Of a stretch of 26,177 nucleotides of DNA, positions 1 through 8,012 are shown one piece after another; position 1 is the first letter of the stretch; every line of letters begins with the position of its first letter. Source of the DNA: Kiritimatiellia bacterium (GTDB taxonomy: Bacteria > Verrucomicrobiota > Kiritimatiellia > RFP12 > UBA1067); contig JAFRBA010000274.1 in the NCBI GenBank assembly GCA_017405115.1, forward strand, positions 1 to 26,177, written 5' to 3'. The translations under genes and the position numbers were made by a program. A model generated the notes under the pieces. It had not been told where the DNA came from, ran no database searches, and saw nothing but the letters and a program-made list of their open reading frames with translations.

Positions 1-290
1 CCTTTCCAAGCATGCGGTTCATAAATTCAGTCCACGTGGCTCAAAAATCCCCCTGTTCAGAGAAACTTGAACGCCGCTTCAGGGCATCAAACCTCCTGCT
101 CCCATCTCTTGATCATGTCTTGTGTCAAGCCTAAAATCGTCATTTGAACCTCAGTTGAGGTGGTTCTTCGCGGCGTGACAAAGTTGCCGCGTCCATCCTC
201 GCGTTGTTCGTGATGAGCAGTGCGCAGCCGTCCTTCGGAGACGGCGCATGGTGATTCAATGGTCCAGAAATTTTGTCGCACATTGGATGA
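1..290. other. Stretch without a supportable gene
   Basis: No reading frame here has a recognisable product, ribosome binding site or domain. A GC-rich imperfect inverted repeat (CGCGGC ... GCCGCG) lies at about 169-190, around a TGACAAAG core. Together with the repeats and truncated ATPase that follow, this looks like decayed mobile or accessory DNA. Confidence 0.4.
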
Positions 291-374
291 AAGTGGCTCA
301 TCTTTTTGTGGAGTACGTGCATGAAGTGGCTCATTTTTTTGTTGGAGGCTTGAATGAAGTGGCTCATTTTTTTC
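291..374 (+). repeat. Three direct 18-bp repeats at 33-bp spacing
   Basis: Near-identical units of the form AAGTGGCTCATTTTTTTG lie at 291-308, 324-341 and 357-374, so the period is exactly 33 bp. The first copy has one T-to-C change and the third ends in C. Regularly spaced short repeats of this kind are known at the ends of IS21-family elements, where they bind transposase. The last unit abuts the surviving part of a truncated ATPase gene, which fits an insertion or deletion boundary. No IstA or IstB coding sequence is visible in the window, so the IS21 link is an inference from repeat style only. A decayed regulatory array is the alternative. Confidence 0.55.
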
Positions 375-719
375 ATGGGGTATGATCTTGTTTACTACAA
401 AAAGGCAGATTCCTCGCTTGAGCAAGATTTTTTCGTCCGCACGGCAGATTGCCTCGTCCCCGTTGAAGTCAAGGCGAGGTCTGGCTGCGCACAGAGCATG
501 CGGACGCTGATAAAAAGCGACCACTATAAAGACATTCGCTGGGGAGTGAAACTTCATGATGGAAACATTGGGTGGGCGAACGGCGTATTGACTCTGCCAT
601 ATTCTGTGGTGTTCCTTTTGAAGAGGTATCTATCCGATGCCAACGTAGGCTGTCGCAATTCGCCCGCCACATATGTCGCCGCCCCCCGTGCCTACGCCAT
701 CATAGTGGTGTCGTATTGA
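354..719 (+). pseudogene. C-terminal remnant of an AAA ATPase with DUF4143 domain
   Basis: The frame gives 121 residues. From about residue 9 it matches the end of DUF4143-type ATPases: a YDLVYYKKADSSLEQDFFV-like strand, then a PVEVKA motif, then a segment ending in FLLKRYL. The family is normally about 380-450 residues, with an N-terminal P-loop ATPase domain, so roughly three quarters is missing. The apparent ATG lies inside the third copy of the upstream 18-bp repeat, so this start was created by the junction and is not native. There is no clear ribosome binding site. I read it as a broken gene. The roughly 35 residues after the DUF4143 core look like read-through rather than conserved sequence. 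Confidence 0.6.
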
Positions 720-809
720 CCGCCTTCCCTGTTTTCGCGTCAAGATGAATCATTCCATTTTGCCAGTGAAAATACTGCATAAATAGTATCGTGGCGGGAA
801 GGTGGATTT

Positions 810-818
810 TGGTATAAT
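810..818 (+). promoter_or_regulatory. Extended -10 promoter of the sugar operon
   Basis: TGG-TATAAT at 810-818 is a perfect extended -10 element (TGnTATAAT) preceded by a T-run. No good -35 hexamer is seen 16-18 bp upstream. The leader to the ATG at 894 is about 70 nt and carries an AAAGGAG Shine-Dalgarno at 878-884. A small inverted repeat, ATACT at 772-776 and AGTAT at 785-789, lies just upstream and could bind a regulator. That role is speculative. Confidence 0.65.
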
Positions 819-893
819 ATGTGGCGTGAACAGGGACTGTCCAGATTGGCGGAGGACAGCCGCTGGTGAGAAGTCCCAAAGGAGTAAACGACG

Positions 894-3800
894 ATGAAGA
901 AACTGTTGATACTGACATGCGCGGCGGTTGCCGCCGCAGTGTGCAATGCAAAGGATGTGTTCAGCGACGCGAAGTCGTGGCATCAGGGGTTCGTCGATGT
1001 GAACGGCGATGGATATCTGAATAAAGGTTCGGGCAAGATGGAGTTCCCCGAATCGTTGCTTCTTGCCGAGCCAAACAATGCCGCCCACACGGTAACGTTC
1101 GGGCCTAACAACTACAGCAAGGAGATTTCCGGTGTGCATACTGGCGTTGTCCTGCGTACGGAGAACGTGGTGAACCCCTACACGAAAGTGAGTTGGAGCG
1201 AGACGGTCGGCTACTTTCCTCAAGACAGCGATGTTGACAGCAACTCCTATTGGACGGCGGGACTCTTCCCGAACGAGCCTTTCACTGTGAACATGGATGG
1301 GGAGTGCACGTTCTTCCTGCGCTTCAGGTGGGATGGCACATTCCCCGCTCCGGACAAGGGCATCAATTTCTTCGCTGCGGGAAATCCTTCTGGATACGGA
1401 TTTCAGCTGTCCATAGGTACCGCAGGTCGCTATGGCATTTACTCCGCCACCATCATCGGAAGCAAAACGTGGAATGGCGCATCCGACGCGAAACTTGCGG
1501 CTGACAAGTGGACTGATTTCGCAATCACTGTGTCCAACCGCCATGTCACGGTCTATTCCATTCAGGAAGGAGACAAGCATATTTGTACAATGACAGTGAA
1601 CGGCGGTTCGTCCAATCCGAGCGGAGCGGCGAATTCCTCCATCGTCCTTGGACTTGCGCAGGAAGGCGCGTTCGACTGGAATTCTGGATTGTCCACGGCT
1701 ACACGGGCACAGGCGTTTCGCGGTAGCATCCAGTCGTATGCGGCGTGGGATCGGGCGTTGAGCGCGGACGAGGTGCGGCAGGTTTTCGCATGGCCGGCAT
1801 CTGATCTTGTACGTCTCGGCACGGCAAACGACAGTGTACAGGAGTTTGTGAATGGCGAGGTGCCGACGACATTCAGCTTCGACGTGGCGGCGAAGGACGC
1901 GGGGCTGGCGCAGGTCCTGCGCGTGACGGCTACGTCAACGTCTGAGGCAGGGTCGTTCTCGGTCTCGTTGAACGGCGCGGTCCTTGGTTCGCTTGAGGTT
2001 GCGCCCGGAAAAACCTCGCTTTTCCCGATCAAGAAGAACCTGACTGTTTCCGGCGCCAACACCATTACGCTCACGCGCGTGTCTGCCGATCCGGTGGCGA
2101 TTGACGCGATTGCTCTCGGCGGCGGCATCCAGATCGGCAGCGCCAATGGTTCATCGACTGATTTCGCGCCTGAAACCTACGGCGGCAAAGTGTTTGCCGA
2201 TGTGAAAACGTTTCATCGCGGGGCGATTCCGTATCATGGCGATAATTGGGTCTTCACCCTCACCAGCGGCAATCCAGAGTTTCCTGAATCGCTTGATGGC
2301 AATGCGGCATCCAAGGCACACCTTGTTGCGTTCAATTCCCCAACCGAGGCAAGTCGTTACTTTGGGACAAGCGGAACGCATACGGGCATTGTCGTGAGGA
2401 CTGAGAATGTCGTCTATCCTTACGCAAGGAGAACCGAAAGCACCAAGGCTCTCTATTTTCCGCAGGATACCGAGGCGCAGGATGGTGGAAAGTATAAGTA
2501 CTGGACGTGCGGGCTGCATCTCAACACCAACAACGTGCCGTTCATCCCGAAGTTCGACGCGGCTGGCGACGCCTGCACGTTCTTCATGCGTTTCCGTTGG
2601 GATGGCACAGTGCCGATTCCAGGAAAACCGGCGTTCTTCCTTGGCGCGGGCGACACGACAGGCGGAACATACGGCCTCAGTGTCGGCGTCTACGAGAGCG
2701 GGCGCATCTACTTCTATTCTTCAAAACCGAACCTCAGCAAGACGTGGAATGGAGAAAACGATGTGACGATAACCCCGAACAAGTGGACGGATTTTGCCAT
2801 TACGCTCTCGAACCGCAAGGTGACAATATACATCTATCAGGAGGATTCGCAGTCTGTCGCTGTCATGAGCGCGACGGCGTCTGGAGCTTCGCCTGCTTCC
2901 TATGACGCATGTAATAGTTTCGTCATAGGTCATAGCAGGACAGGATTGGCCGGAGATACATGGACTGGCAGTCAGGGCCGCGCATACGGTTTCCGCGGCA
3001 GCATTCATTCGTTTGCGGCGTGGGAACGGGCGTTGAGCGCGGACGAGGTGCGGCAGGTGTTTGCCTGGCCGGGCGAACGGGCGTTTGTCAATCTTGGCGT
3101 CCTCAACGCCAGTTCTGCAGAGTTCGGCGGAACTGCGACGAGCGACCTCTCCGCTGTGACGGCGGGCGCTGTCAGCGGTGCCGTCGACTGGTTCAACGCG
3201 CGCGGCACGTTCGCGGACGGCATGACACAGCTCAGGATCGTTCGCAACGGTCTCACGGCTGATGAAATAAACAGCCCGAATCGGACATTGCGGCTGACGA
3301 CCACATCTGATTCCGACACCAGTGCATTCTCACTTACGGTTAACGGCACATCTGCGGGAACGATTACCGCGACCCCCGGGGTGACGGCGTATCTTGCCGT
3401 TCCGAAGGGACTTTTTGCGGAGAACAATACGCTCCTACTGACTCGCACGACATCTGGTGCGACGGTCAAGGTTGATGCACTTTCAATCGTCGTTGATGCC
3501 GCTCCGTACTACGCAACCGACAGCGACCAGTCGGATTGCGTGTTTGGGCACTACGAGATCGAAAATGGCGTGGAGAAGCGTCAGCCGACGAACCTGCATG
3601 TTGATGTTCCCGATGCCATAGCCGGACGTGACAACTACTTTGCGCGTGTTCTGGTGCGGTTCAAGGGCGGAGCCACGGCGCAGACGCTTGCGCTTACGGT
3701 CAATGGCGCGGCGGAGCCTGTTGCGACATTCGCGGCGCTGGTGAGTGACGCGTTCCAGGAGTTCAAGGCTAAGATTCCGGCTTCAATGCTTCGCGCAGGC

Positions 3801-3917
3801 GACAACGTGCTTACGCTTTCCAATGCCGCGAATGGCGAAGGAACGGCATACCTTGACGTCGATTATGTCAGGATGGAAACGTGCGTCCGCTACGGTATGA
3901 CCATCGTTGTGCAATGA
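894..3917 (+). CDS. Secreted protein with two LamG-like (concanavalin A-like) domains
   Basis: The protein has 1007 residues. It starts with a Sec signal peptide (MKKLLILTCAAVAAAVCNA), so it is exported to the periplasm or surface. Two homologous LamG/concanavalin-like lectin-glucanase domains lie at about residues 22-303 and 432-735. Each contains a TFF(L/M)RFRWDGT strand and ends with RALSADEVRQVFAWP, a typical C-terminal LamG motif. Each is followed by a beta-rich segment resembling a carbohydrate-binding module, and a further beta-sandwich-like region ends the protein. No catalytic domain is recognised, so it probably binds polysaccharide or is structural. The AAAGGAG site 9 bp before the ATG fixes the start. 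It opens an eight-gene run that includes sugar catabolism genes, suggesting a role in recognising the operon's substrate. The exact ligand cannot be told. Confidence 0.85.
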   Translation: MKKLLILTCAAVAAAVCNAKDVFSDAKSWHQGFVDVNGDGYLNKGSGKMEFPESLLLAEPNNAAHTVTFGPNNYSKEISGVHTGVVLRTENVVNPYTKVSWSETVGYFPQDSDVDSNSYWTAGLFPNEPFTVNMDGECTFFLRFRWDGTFPAPDKGINFFAAGNPSGYGFQLSIGTAGRYGIYSATIIGSKTWNGASDAKLAADKWTDFAITVSNRHVTVYSIQEGDKHICTMTVNGGSSNPSGAANSSIVLGLAQEGAFDWNSGLSTATRAQAFRGSIQSYAAWDRALSADEVRQVFAWPASDLVRLGTANDSVQEFVNGEVPTTFSFDVAAKDAGLAQVLRVTATSTSEAGSFSVSLNGAVLGSLEVAPGKTSLFPIKKNLTVSGANTITLTRVSADPVAIDAIALGGGIQIGSANGSSTDFAPETYGGKVFADVKTFHRGAIPYHGDNWVFTLTSGNPEFPESLDGNAASKAHLVAFNSPTEASRYFGTSGTHTGIVVRTENVVYPYARRTESTKALYFPQDTEAQDGGKYKYWTCGLHLNTNNVPFIPKFDAAGDACTFFMRFRWDGTVPIPGKPAFFLGAGDTTGGTYGLSVGVYESGRIYFYSSKPNLSKTWNGENDVTITPNKWTDFAITLSNRKVTIYIYQEDSQSVAVMSATASGASPASYDACNSFVIGHSRTGLAGDTWTGSQGRAYGFRGSIHSFAAWERALSADEVRQVFAWPGERAFVNLGVLNASSAEFGGTATSDLSAVTAGAVSGAVDWFNARGTFADGMTQLRIVRNGLTADEINSPNRTLRLTTTSDSDTSAFSLTVNGTSAGTITATPGVTAYLAVPKGLFAENNTLLLTRTTSGATVKVDALSIVVDAAPYYATDSDQSDCVFGHYEIENGVEKRQPTNLHVDVPDAIAGRDNYFARVLVRFKGGATAQTLALTVNGAAEPVATFAALVSDAFQEFKAKIPASMLRAGDNVLTLSNAANGEGTAYLDVDYVRMETCVRYGMTIVVQ

Positions 3918-3930
3918 TAGGGTTGTAGGT

Positions 3931-6105
3931 ATGAGATTGATTGCGGTTGCTTGTGTTTTTGTGACACTGGCAGGATGCCTGCCTAAAGACAAGATTGCGG
4001 ATACGAGGCCGGACAGGCCTGCGTTCCGCGTCGTCCTTCCGGACGCGCCGAAGGCGTGGGAGAAGACCGCTGCCGAAGAACTGGAACATTATCTGCGGCT
4101 TTGCCTTGGCGAGAACCGCATGACGGTCGAGGGGAAGGACGCCGTCGTGTTTCACGTCGGCGACACGGCGTTCGCCAGGGAGAACGGCGGTCACGGAGTG
4201 GCCGCCCTACCGGACGAGGAATGGCGCATCAAGTCATTCGGGCGGAACGTCGTCCTTGTCGGCGGCGGAACGCGCGGCACGTTGTATGCGGTCTATCACT
4301 TCCTCGAAGACGAGTGCGGCGTGAGGTGGTGGGGCGACAATGACGAGGACGTGCCTGCGGCGAAGCCTCTTCAGTTCGGCGTTCTCGACCGTCGCGGCAA
4401 GCCGTTCTTCGAATGCCGCAACATCTACCGATCGTATCCGTCCGACGGCAAACCCGATCCACGCACGGCTGTCCGCAATCGACTCAACGACAACGGCAAC
4501 TCGCCGATCCCGCTTGCGTTCGGCGGATCGTTCACCTACGGACCGCCGCATCTCGCCCATACATGGGATCACTATCTGCCGTTCAAGAAGTACGGCAAGG
4601 AGCATCCGGAGTGGTATTCTCTTTGGGAAGGTGAGCGTATCGGCGGCGATCATCAGGGCCAGCTCTGCCTGACGTGTCCGGGGCTGGCGGACGAGTTTGC
4701 GAAGAGGTTGGAGGACTACATCGCGAAGGGTGCGGCGGACGCGGCGGCGAAGGGGCTTTCCGCGCCGCGCATCTACGACATCTCGCAGAACGACGGCACG
4801 ATGAAGTTCTGCACCTGCGAGCCGTGCAAGACGAAGCGGGCGAAGTGCGGACACACGGGGCTGATGCTCGACTTCGTGAACGAGGCCGTCGCGAAGGCGG
4901 CGAAGGCGCATCCCGACCTCCTTTTCTCGACGCTCGCCTACCACCTCACGGAGCCGGTGCCGTCGAACGGCGTCGTGGCGGCGGAGAACGTGATCGTGCG
5001 TCTCTGCAACACCACGCAGAACATGGCGACGGGCATCCTCGCGCCCGAGAACAAGTTCATGCACGACCAGGTCATCGCGTGGAAGGACTACACCAAGCAC
5101 CTCTACATCTGGGAATACGCCGTCATCTACCACAAGCTGAAGGGCTATCCGTTTCCGAGCGAGTTCTACATTCCGGAGAAGTACCGCTTCTATGCCGAGA
5201 ACGGCGTGAAGGGCTTCCTCATCGAGCAGGAATACCACGACTGCGCGGACATGTACGAGCTGAAGTTCTACCTTCTGCGCAAGATGCTGGAGGATCCGTT
5301 CCGGGATACGACGGGGCTGATCGAGGACTTCATGACGCGCTACTACGGCGCGGCCGGCGGAAAGGTTCTTGAGGCGCGGAAGCTGCTTGACCGCCGCCGC
5401 CGCGAAAAGAACGCGTTCATCCGCTGGTTCCCGTCGATGGGCGAGTTCAGCTTCTTCACGAACGACGATCTCGCCGAGGTGCGGCGTCTCTTCGACGAGG
5501 CGGAGAGCGCGGTCAAGGACGATGCGAAGCGACTTGCCCGTGTGAAGTGTGCCTACCTGAGCTTTGGACGCCTCGCAGACTTTCGCAAGAAGTTCGGCGG
5601 CAAGCATCCGCCGGAGAAGGGCGTCTCGGACAAGCCGTTCTTCGACATCCCGACGGACGACCTCAACGCCGAGAGCCACTCCAAGAAGGCAATCGACTTC
5701 GTGAAGGACATCGAGATCGGCGATCCTCTTTCTGGCGGCGACGTGGTCACGCGCATCAAGGCCGACGTGGAGGACCGCGAGGGTCACTACCGCCTCCCGT
5801 TCGCGCTCGGCGTTTACGACCCCATCGCCAAGAAGACGATCCTGAGCAAGCAGTGGAAGAAGCCGCTCGGCGAGGGCTACCGCTGGTACAGCGCGGGGCG
5901 CGTGAAGCTGCCGGAGCAGGGCTTCTTCGCGTTCCTCACGCGCAAGTGGACGGTGCAGGTTCCGGCGTGCCTGCCGGGCATGAACGGAAACGAGTTCGAG
6001 GTCAAGGCTTTGGTCAAGTTCACGGGCCCGATGTTCTTCCCCGGCGACACCCGCCAGAACGAGATACGCATAGCGCGACTGGCGTACGTGGACGTGGAGA
6101 AGTAA
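3931..6105 (+). CDS. DUF4838 lipoprotein, GH67-like N-terminal domain
   Basis: The protein has 724 residues. The ATG at 3931 is preferred over an in-frame TTG at 3907 because it gives a clean lipoprotein signal ending in the lipobox LAGC, so the mature protein should be lipid-anchored. Residues of about 30-140 resemble the glycoside hydrolase 67 N-terminal domain (GGGTRGTLYAVYHFLED, then GVRWWGD). The centre matches DUF4838, including QNDGTMKFCTCEPC with a CxCxxC-type cysteine cluster near residue 291. Related proteins have an alpha-glucuronidase-like TIM barrel fold and are common in polysaccharide utilisation clusters of PVC bacteria and Bacteroidetes, but their activity is largely undefined. 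The gene starts 13 bp after the LamG gene and is followed by a 12-bp gap, so it is co-transcribed. I infer glycan processing at the cell surface. Confidence 0.85.
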   Translation: MRLIAVACVFVTLAGCLPKDKIADTRPDRPAFRVVLPDAPKAWEKTAAEELEHYLRLCLGENRMTVEGKDAVVFHVGDTAFARENGGHGVAALPDEEWRIKSFGRNVVLVGGGTRGTLYAVYHFLEDECGVRWWGDNDEDVPAAKPLQFGVLDRRGKPFFECRNIYRSYPSDGKPDPRTAVRNRLNDNGNSPIPLAFGGSFTYGPPHLAHTWDHYLPFKKYGKEHPEWYSLWEGERIGGDHQGQLCLTCPGLADEFAKRLEDYIAKGAADAAAKGLSAPRIYDISQNDGTMKFCTCEPCKTKRAKCGHTGLMLDFVNEAVAKAAKAHPDLLFSTLAYHLTEPVPSNGVVAAENVIVRLCNTTQNMATGILAPENKFMHDQVIAWKDYTKHLYIWEYAVIYHKLKGYPFPSEFYIPEKYRFYAENGVKGFLIEQEYHDCADMYELKFYLLRKMLEDPFRDTTGLIEDFMTRYYGAAGGKVLEARKLLDRRRREKNAFIRWFPSMGEFSFFTNDDLAEVRRLFDEAESAVKDDAKRLARVKCAYLSFGRLADFRKKFGGKHPPEKGVSDKPFFDIPTDDLNAESHSKKAIDFVKDIEIGDPLSGGDVVTRIKADVEDREGHYRLPFALGVYDPIAKKTILSKQWKKPLGEGYRWYSAGRVKLPEQGFFAFLTRKWTVQVPACLPGMNGNEFEVKALVKFTGPMFFPGDTRQNEIRIARLAYVDVEK

Positions 6106-6116
6106 AGGTTAATGCG

Positions 6117-7115
6117 ATGGTGGAGACGAAATTGGACAGGCGTTCGTTCATTGCCGGCGCAGCGACGTTCTGTGCGGTTGGAATTGGCAGGGCGGAACTC
6201 CAGAGGCATGACTTCGACGCGATTCAGAGGGAGATCGAGGCTCTGCCGAAGAATGTCTTCATGGACTTCACGCAAGGCGTGAACTTGGCGGAGGACAAGA
6301 GCAAACTTCCTTCTGCCGAATGCGAGGCGATGTATGTGCGCTATCCAATCCTGCGTCGCTACGATGATGCATTCAGGAAGGTCGTGGACGAAGTGCGCCA
6401 GACGAAGGTGGAGGGCGGCAGGCCCGCCATCTGGTACGTCTATAACATGGGCGTGATCGTGAAGACGCGCAAGTCGCTCTTCTCCATCGACCTCTGCCAC
6501 CGCCTCGCCCCGACGATAGCCGATAAGCTGGACTTCGCAATCATCTCGCACAACCACCTCGACCACTATACGCGGGCGTTCTACCGGGCGATGGACGGTC
6601 GCCACAAGACCGTCATCCAGAACTTTGAGTGCAACTACGGCGCGGCGCTCAACATCGTTGACGGCAAGCTGGCGGATACGGTCGGCGGCTATTCATACGG
6701 CGAATGCAAGTACGACATCGGGGACGTGACGGTGCGCACGTGCGTAAGCGACCACAACCCGATTCTCCGCAAGTTCGTGATGCCGGTGGAGGTTCATGTA
6801 GGAGACTTCACGATTCTGCACAGCGGCGACACGTTCAATGTGCAGGATTTGCGTCCGACGCGGACGCCTGACGTCTGGATACACCACGCCTGGTGCTGGG
6901 GGGGCTGCTACAAGCGTGAGGAGTGGGGGCAGTCCGAGACCATGCGTGGAATCCGTGCATTCCATCCGCGGCTTGCCGTGGCCTCGCACCATCAGGAGCT
7001 GAGCCACACTCAGCCGGGGCGCCGCACGTTCAAGGCGGCGTTCGACCGCAAGACGGCAGCGGAGGAATCGGGTACGCCCGCCGTCGTTCCGTTCTGGGGC
7101 GACCGTATCGTATAG
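6117..7115 (+). CDS. Tat-exported metallo-beta-lactamase-fold hydrolase
   Basis: The protein has 332 residues. The ATG at 6117 follows an AGTAAAGG purine stretch at 6101-6108. The N-terminus reads LDRRSFIAGAATFCAVGIG, a twin-arginine type signal, so the enzyme is probably exported folded with its metals. The metal-binding motif HNHLDH (residues 145-150) matches HxHxDH of the metallo-beta-lactamase superfamily. Further likely ligands lie in SDHNP and in the HSGDTF segment. The fold resembles UlaG/RomA-like hydrolases, whose known substrates include lactones and phosphodiesters. Its operon place between a DUF4838 lipoprotein and a sugar kinase suggests a sugar lactone or sugar phosphodiester, but this is inference. 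A longer open frame upstream of the ATG is only read-through over the preceding gene. Confidence 0.82.
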   Translation: MVETKLDRRSFIAGAATFCAVGIGRAELQRHDFDAIQREIEALPKNVFMDFTQGVNLAEDKSKLPSAECEAMYVRYPILRRYDDAFRKVVDEVRQTKVEGGRPAIWYVYNMGVIVKTRKSLFSIDLCHRLAPTIADKLDFAIISHNHLDHYTRAFYRAMDGRHKTVIQNFECNYGAALNIVDGKLADTVGGYSYGECKYDIGDVTVRTCVSDHNPILRKFVMPVEVHVGDFTILHSGDTFNVQDLRPTRTPDVWIHHAWCWGGCYKREEWGQSETMRGIRAFHPRLAVASHHQELSHTQPGRRTFKAAFDRKTAAEESGTPAVVPFWGDRIV

Positions 7116-7127
7116 GAAGGTTTTGGA

Positions 7128-8012
7128 ATGAGCATGGACGTCGTTGCTTTTGGGGAAATCCTCTGGGATGTGATTGACGGAGTGCCGCACATCGGCGGCG
7201 CGCCGTTCAACTTCGCCGCCCATGCGGCAAGGTGCGGGCTGAAGTCGGCCATCGTCTCGGCGGTCGGCGACGACGAGCTTGGGCGTCGCGCGCTGGCAGA
7301 GGCCGAAAGGCTTGGCGTGGACGTGTCGATGGTTGGCGTCCATCCGACGCTCCCGACGGGCACGGTCAACGTGACGCTGGCGGACGGGATTCCGTCGTAT
7401 GAGATCGTGCGCCCTGTGGCGTGGGATGAGATAGCGGGAGATGCGGCGGCGTGGGGACACGCCGCCCTGCCATGCAACGACGGTAGGGCGGGCAGCCCTC
7501 TGCCCGCCGCCGATGTTCCCCGTGCGTTCTATTTCGGGACGCTGGCGCAGCGTTCGCCTGTGTCTGCGGCGACGCTGGGCAGTCTGCTTAATGCATGCGC
7601 TTCGTCGCTTGTGTTCTTCGACGTGAATCTGCGGCAGGACTACTGGAGCGCGGAACTTGTCGAGAAGGGATTGGCGTTCACCGACATCCTCAAGGTGAAC
7701 GATGACGAGATGCGGACGCTTGGCTTTGCGCCGGAATCGCTGTTCGCGCGCTTTCCGCGTCTGAAGACGGTGGTCGAGACGCGTGGGGCGGCGGGATGCC
7801 GCGTCACGTCGCGGGACGGCGAGGCGTTTGACAGTCCCGCAATAAGTGACGGACCGGTTGTCGATACGATTGGCGCGGGGGATTCATTCTCCGCCGCGTT
7901 CCTTGCCGCCGTTCTGCGCGGGGAGAGCCTTGCGTCGGCTGCGGAGGCGGGCAATCGCCTTGCCGGGAAGGTCGCCGCTCGTGCAGGGGCGATACCGGAG
8001 GATAAGATGTGA
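7128..8012 (+). CDS. PfkB-family carbohydrate kinase (fructokinase-like)
   Basis: The protein has 294 residues, normal for ribokinase/PfkB kinases, which phosphorylate sugars with ATP in the cytoplasm. The N-terminal FGEILWDVIDG and GGAPFNFAAHAARCG segments are typical of fructokinases. The PfkB signature DTIGAGDSFSAAF (residues 246-258) carries the catalytic Asp252. AGGAAGG at 7114-7120 supports the ATG at 7128. Residues 105-131 (about AAWGH to AADVP) are not expected in the family and correspond to an in-frame double-hairpin DNA element at 7445-7521, probably forming a surface loop. The gene ends with ATGTGA, overlapping the transporter start by 4 bp. Next to a ketohexose 3-epimerase, fructose is the best substrate guess. 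Fructose-6-phosphate or fructose-1-phosphate could be the product. Confidence 0.85.
   Translation: MSMDVVAFGEILWDVIDGVPHIGGAPFNFAAHAARCGLKSAIVSAVGDDELGRRALAEAERLGVDVSMVGVHPTLPTGTVNVTLADGIPSYEIVRPVAWDEIAGDAAAWGHAALPCNDGRAGSPLPAADVPRAFYFGTLAQRSPVSAATLGSLLNACASSLVFFDVNLRQDYWSAELVEKGLAFTDILKVNDDEMRTLGFAPESLFARFPRLKTVVETRGAAGCRVTSRDGEAFDSPAISDGPVVDTIGAGDSFSAAFLAAVLRGESLASAAEAGNRLAGKVAARAGAIPEDKM
7445..7521. repeat. In-frame double-hairpin element, copy 1 (in the kinase gene)
   Basis: Hairpin 1 pairs GGCGGCGTG (7445-7453) with CACGCCGCC (7458-7466) around a GGGA loop. Hairpin 2 pairs GGCGGGCAG (7487-7495) with CTGCCCGCC (7500-7508) around a CCCT loop. Between them CCCTGCC and GGTAGGG can also pair, with one G-T wobble. 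A conserved tail ends in TTCCCC. The same layout recurs at 10021-10093 with different stem bases that keep pairing, so this is a dispersed, structurally constrained element inserted in a coding sequence without breaking the frame. Confidence 0.8.

Noticed and set aside
87..557. Minus-strand frame with repeated KNEPLH-like peptides
   Set aside because: The peptide repeats are just the translation of the 33-bp-spaced DNA repeats. The frame crosses the ATPase remnant and has no other support.
4234..5787. Long minus-strand open frame (517 codons) opposite the DUF4838 gene
   Set aside because: It is antisense to a gene with clear domains and a signal sequence, has no ribosome binding site or known motif, and is Arg/Val/Leu-rich as expected for a GC-rich shadow frame.
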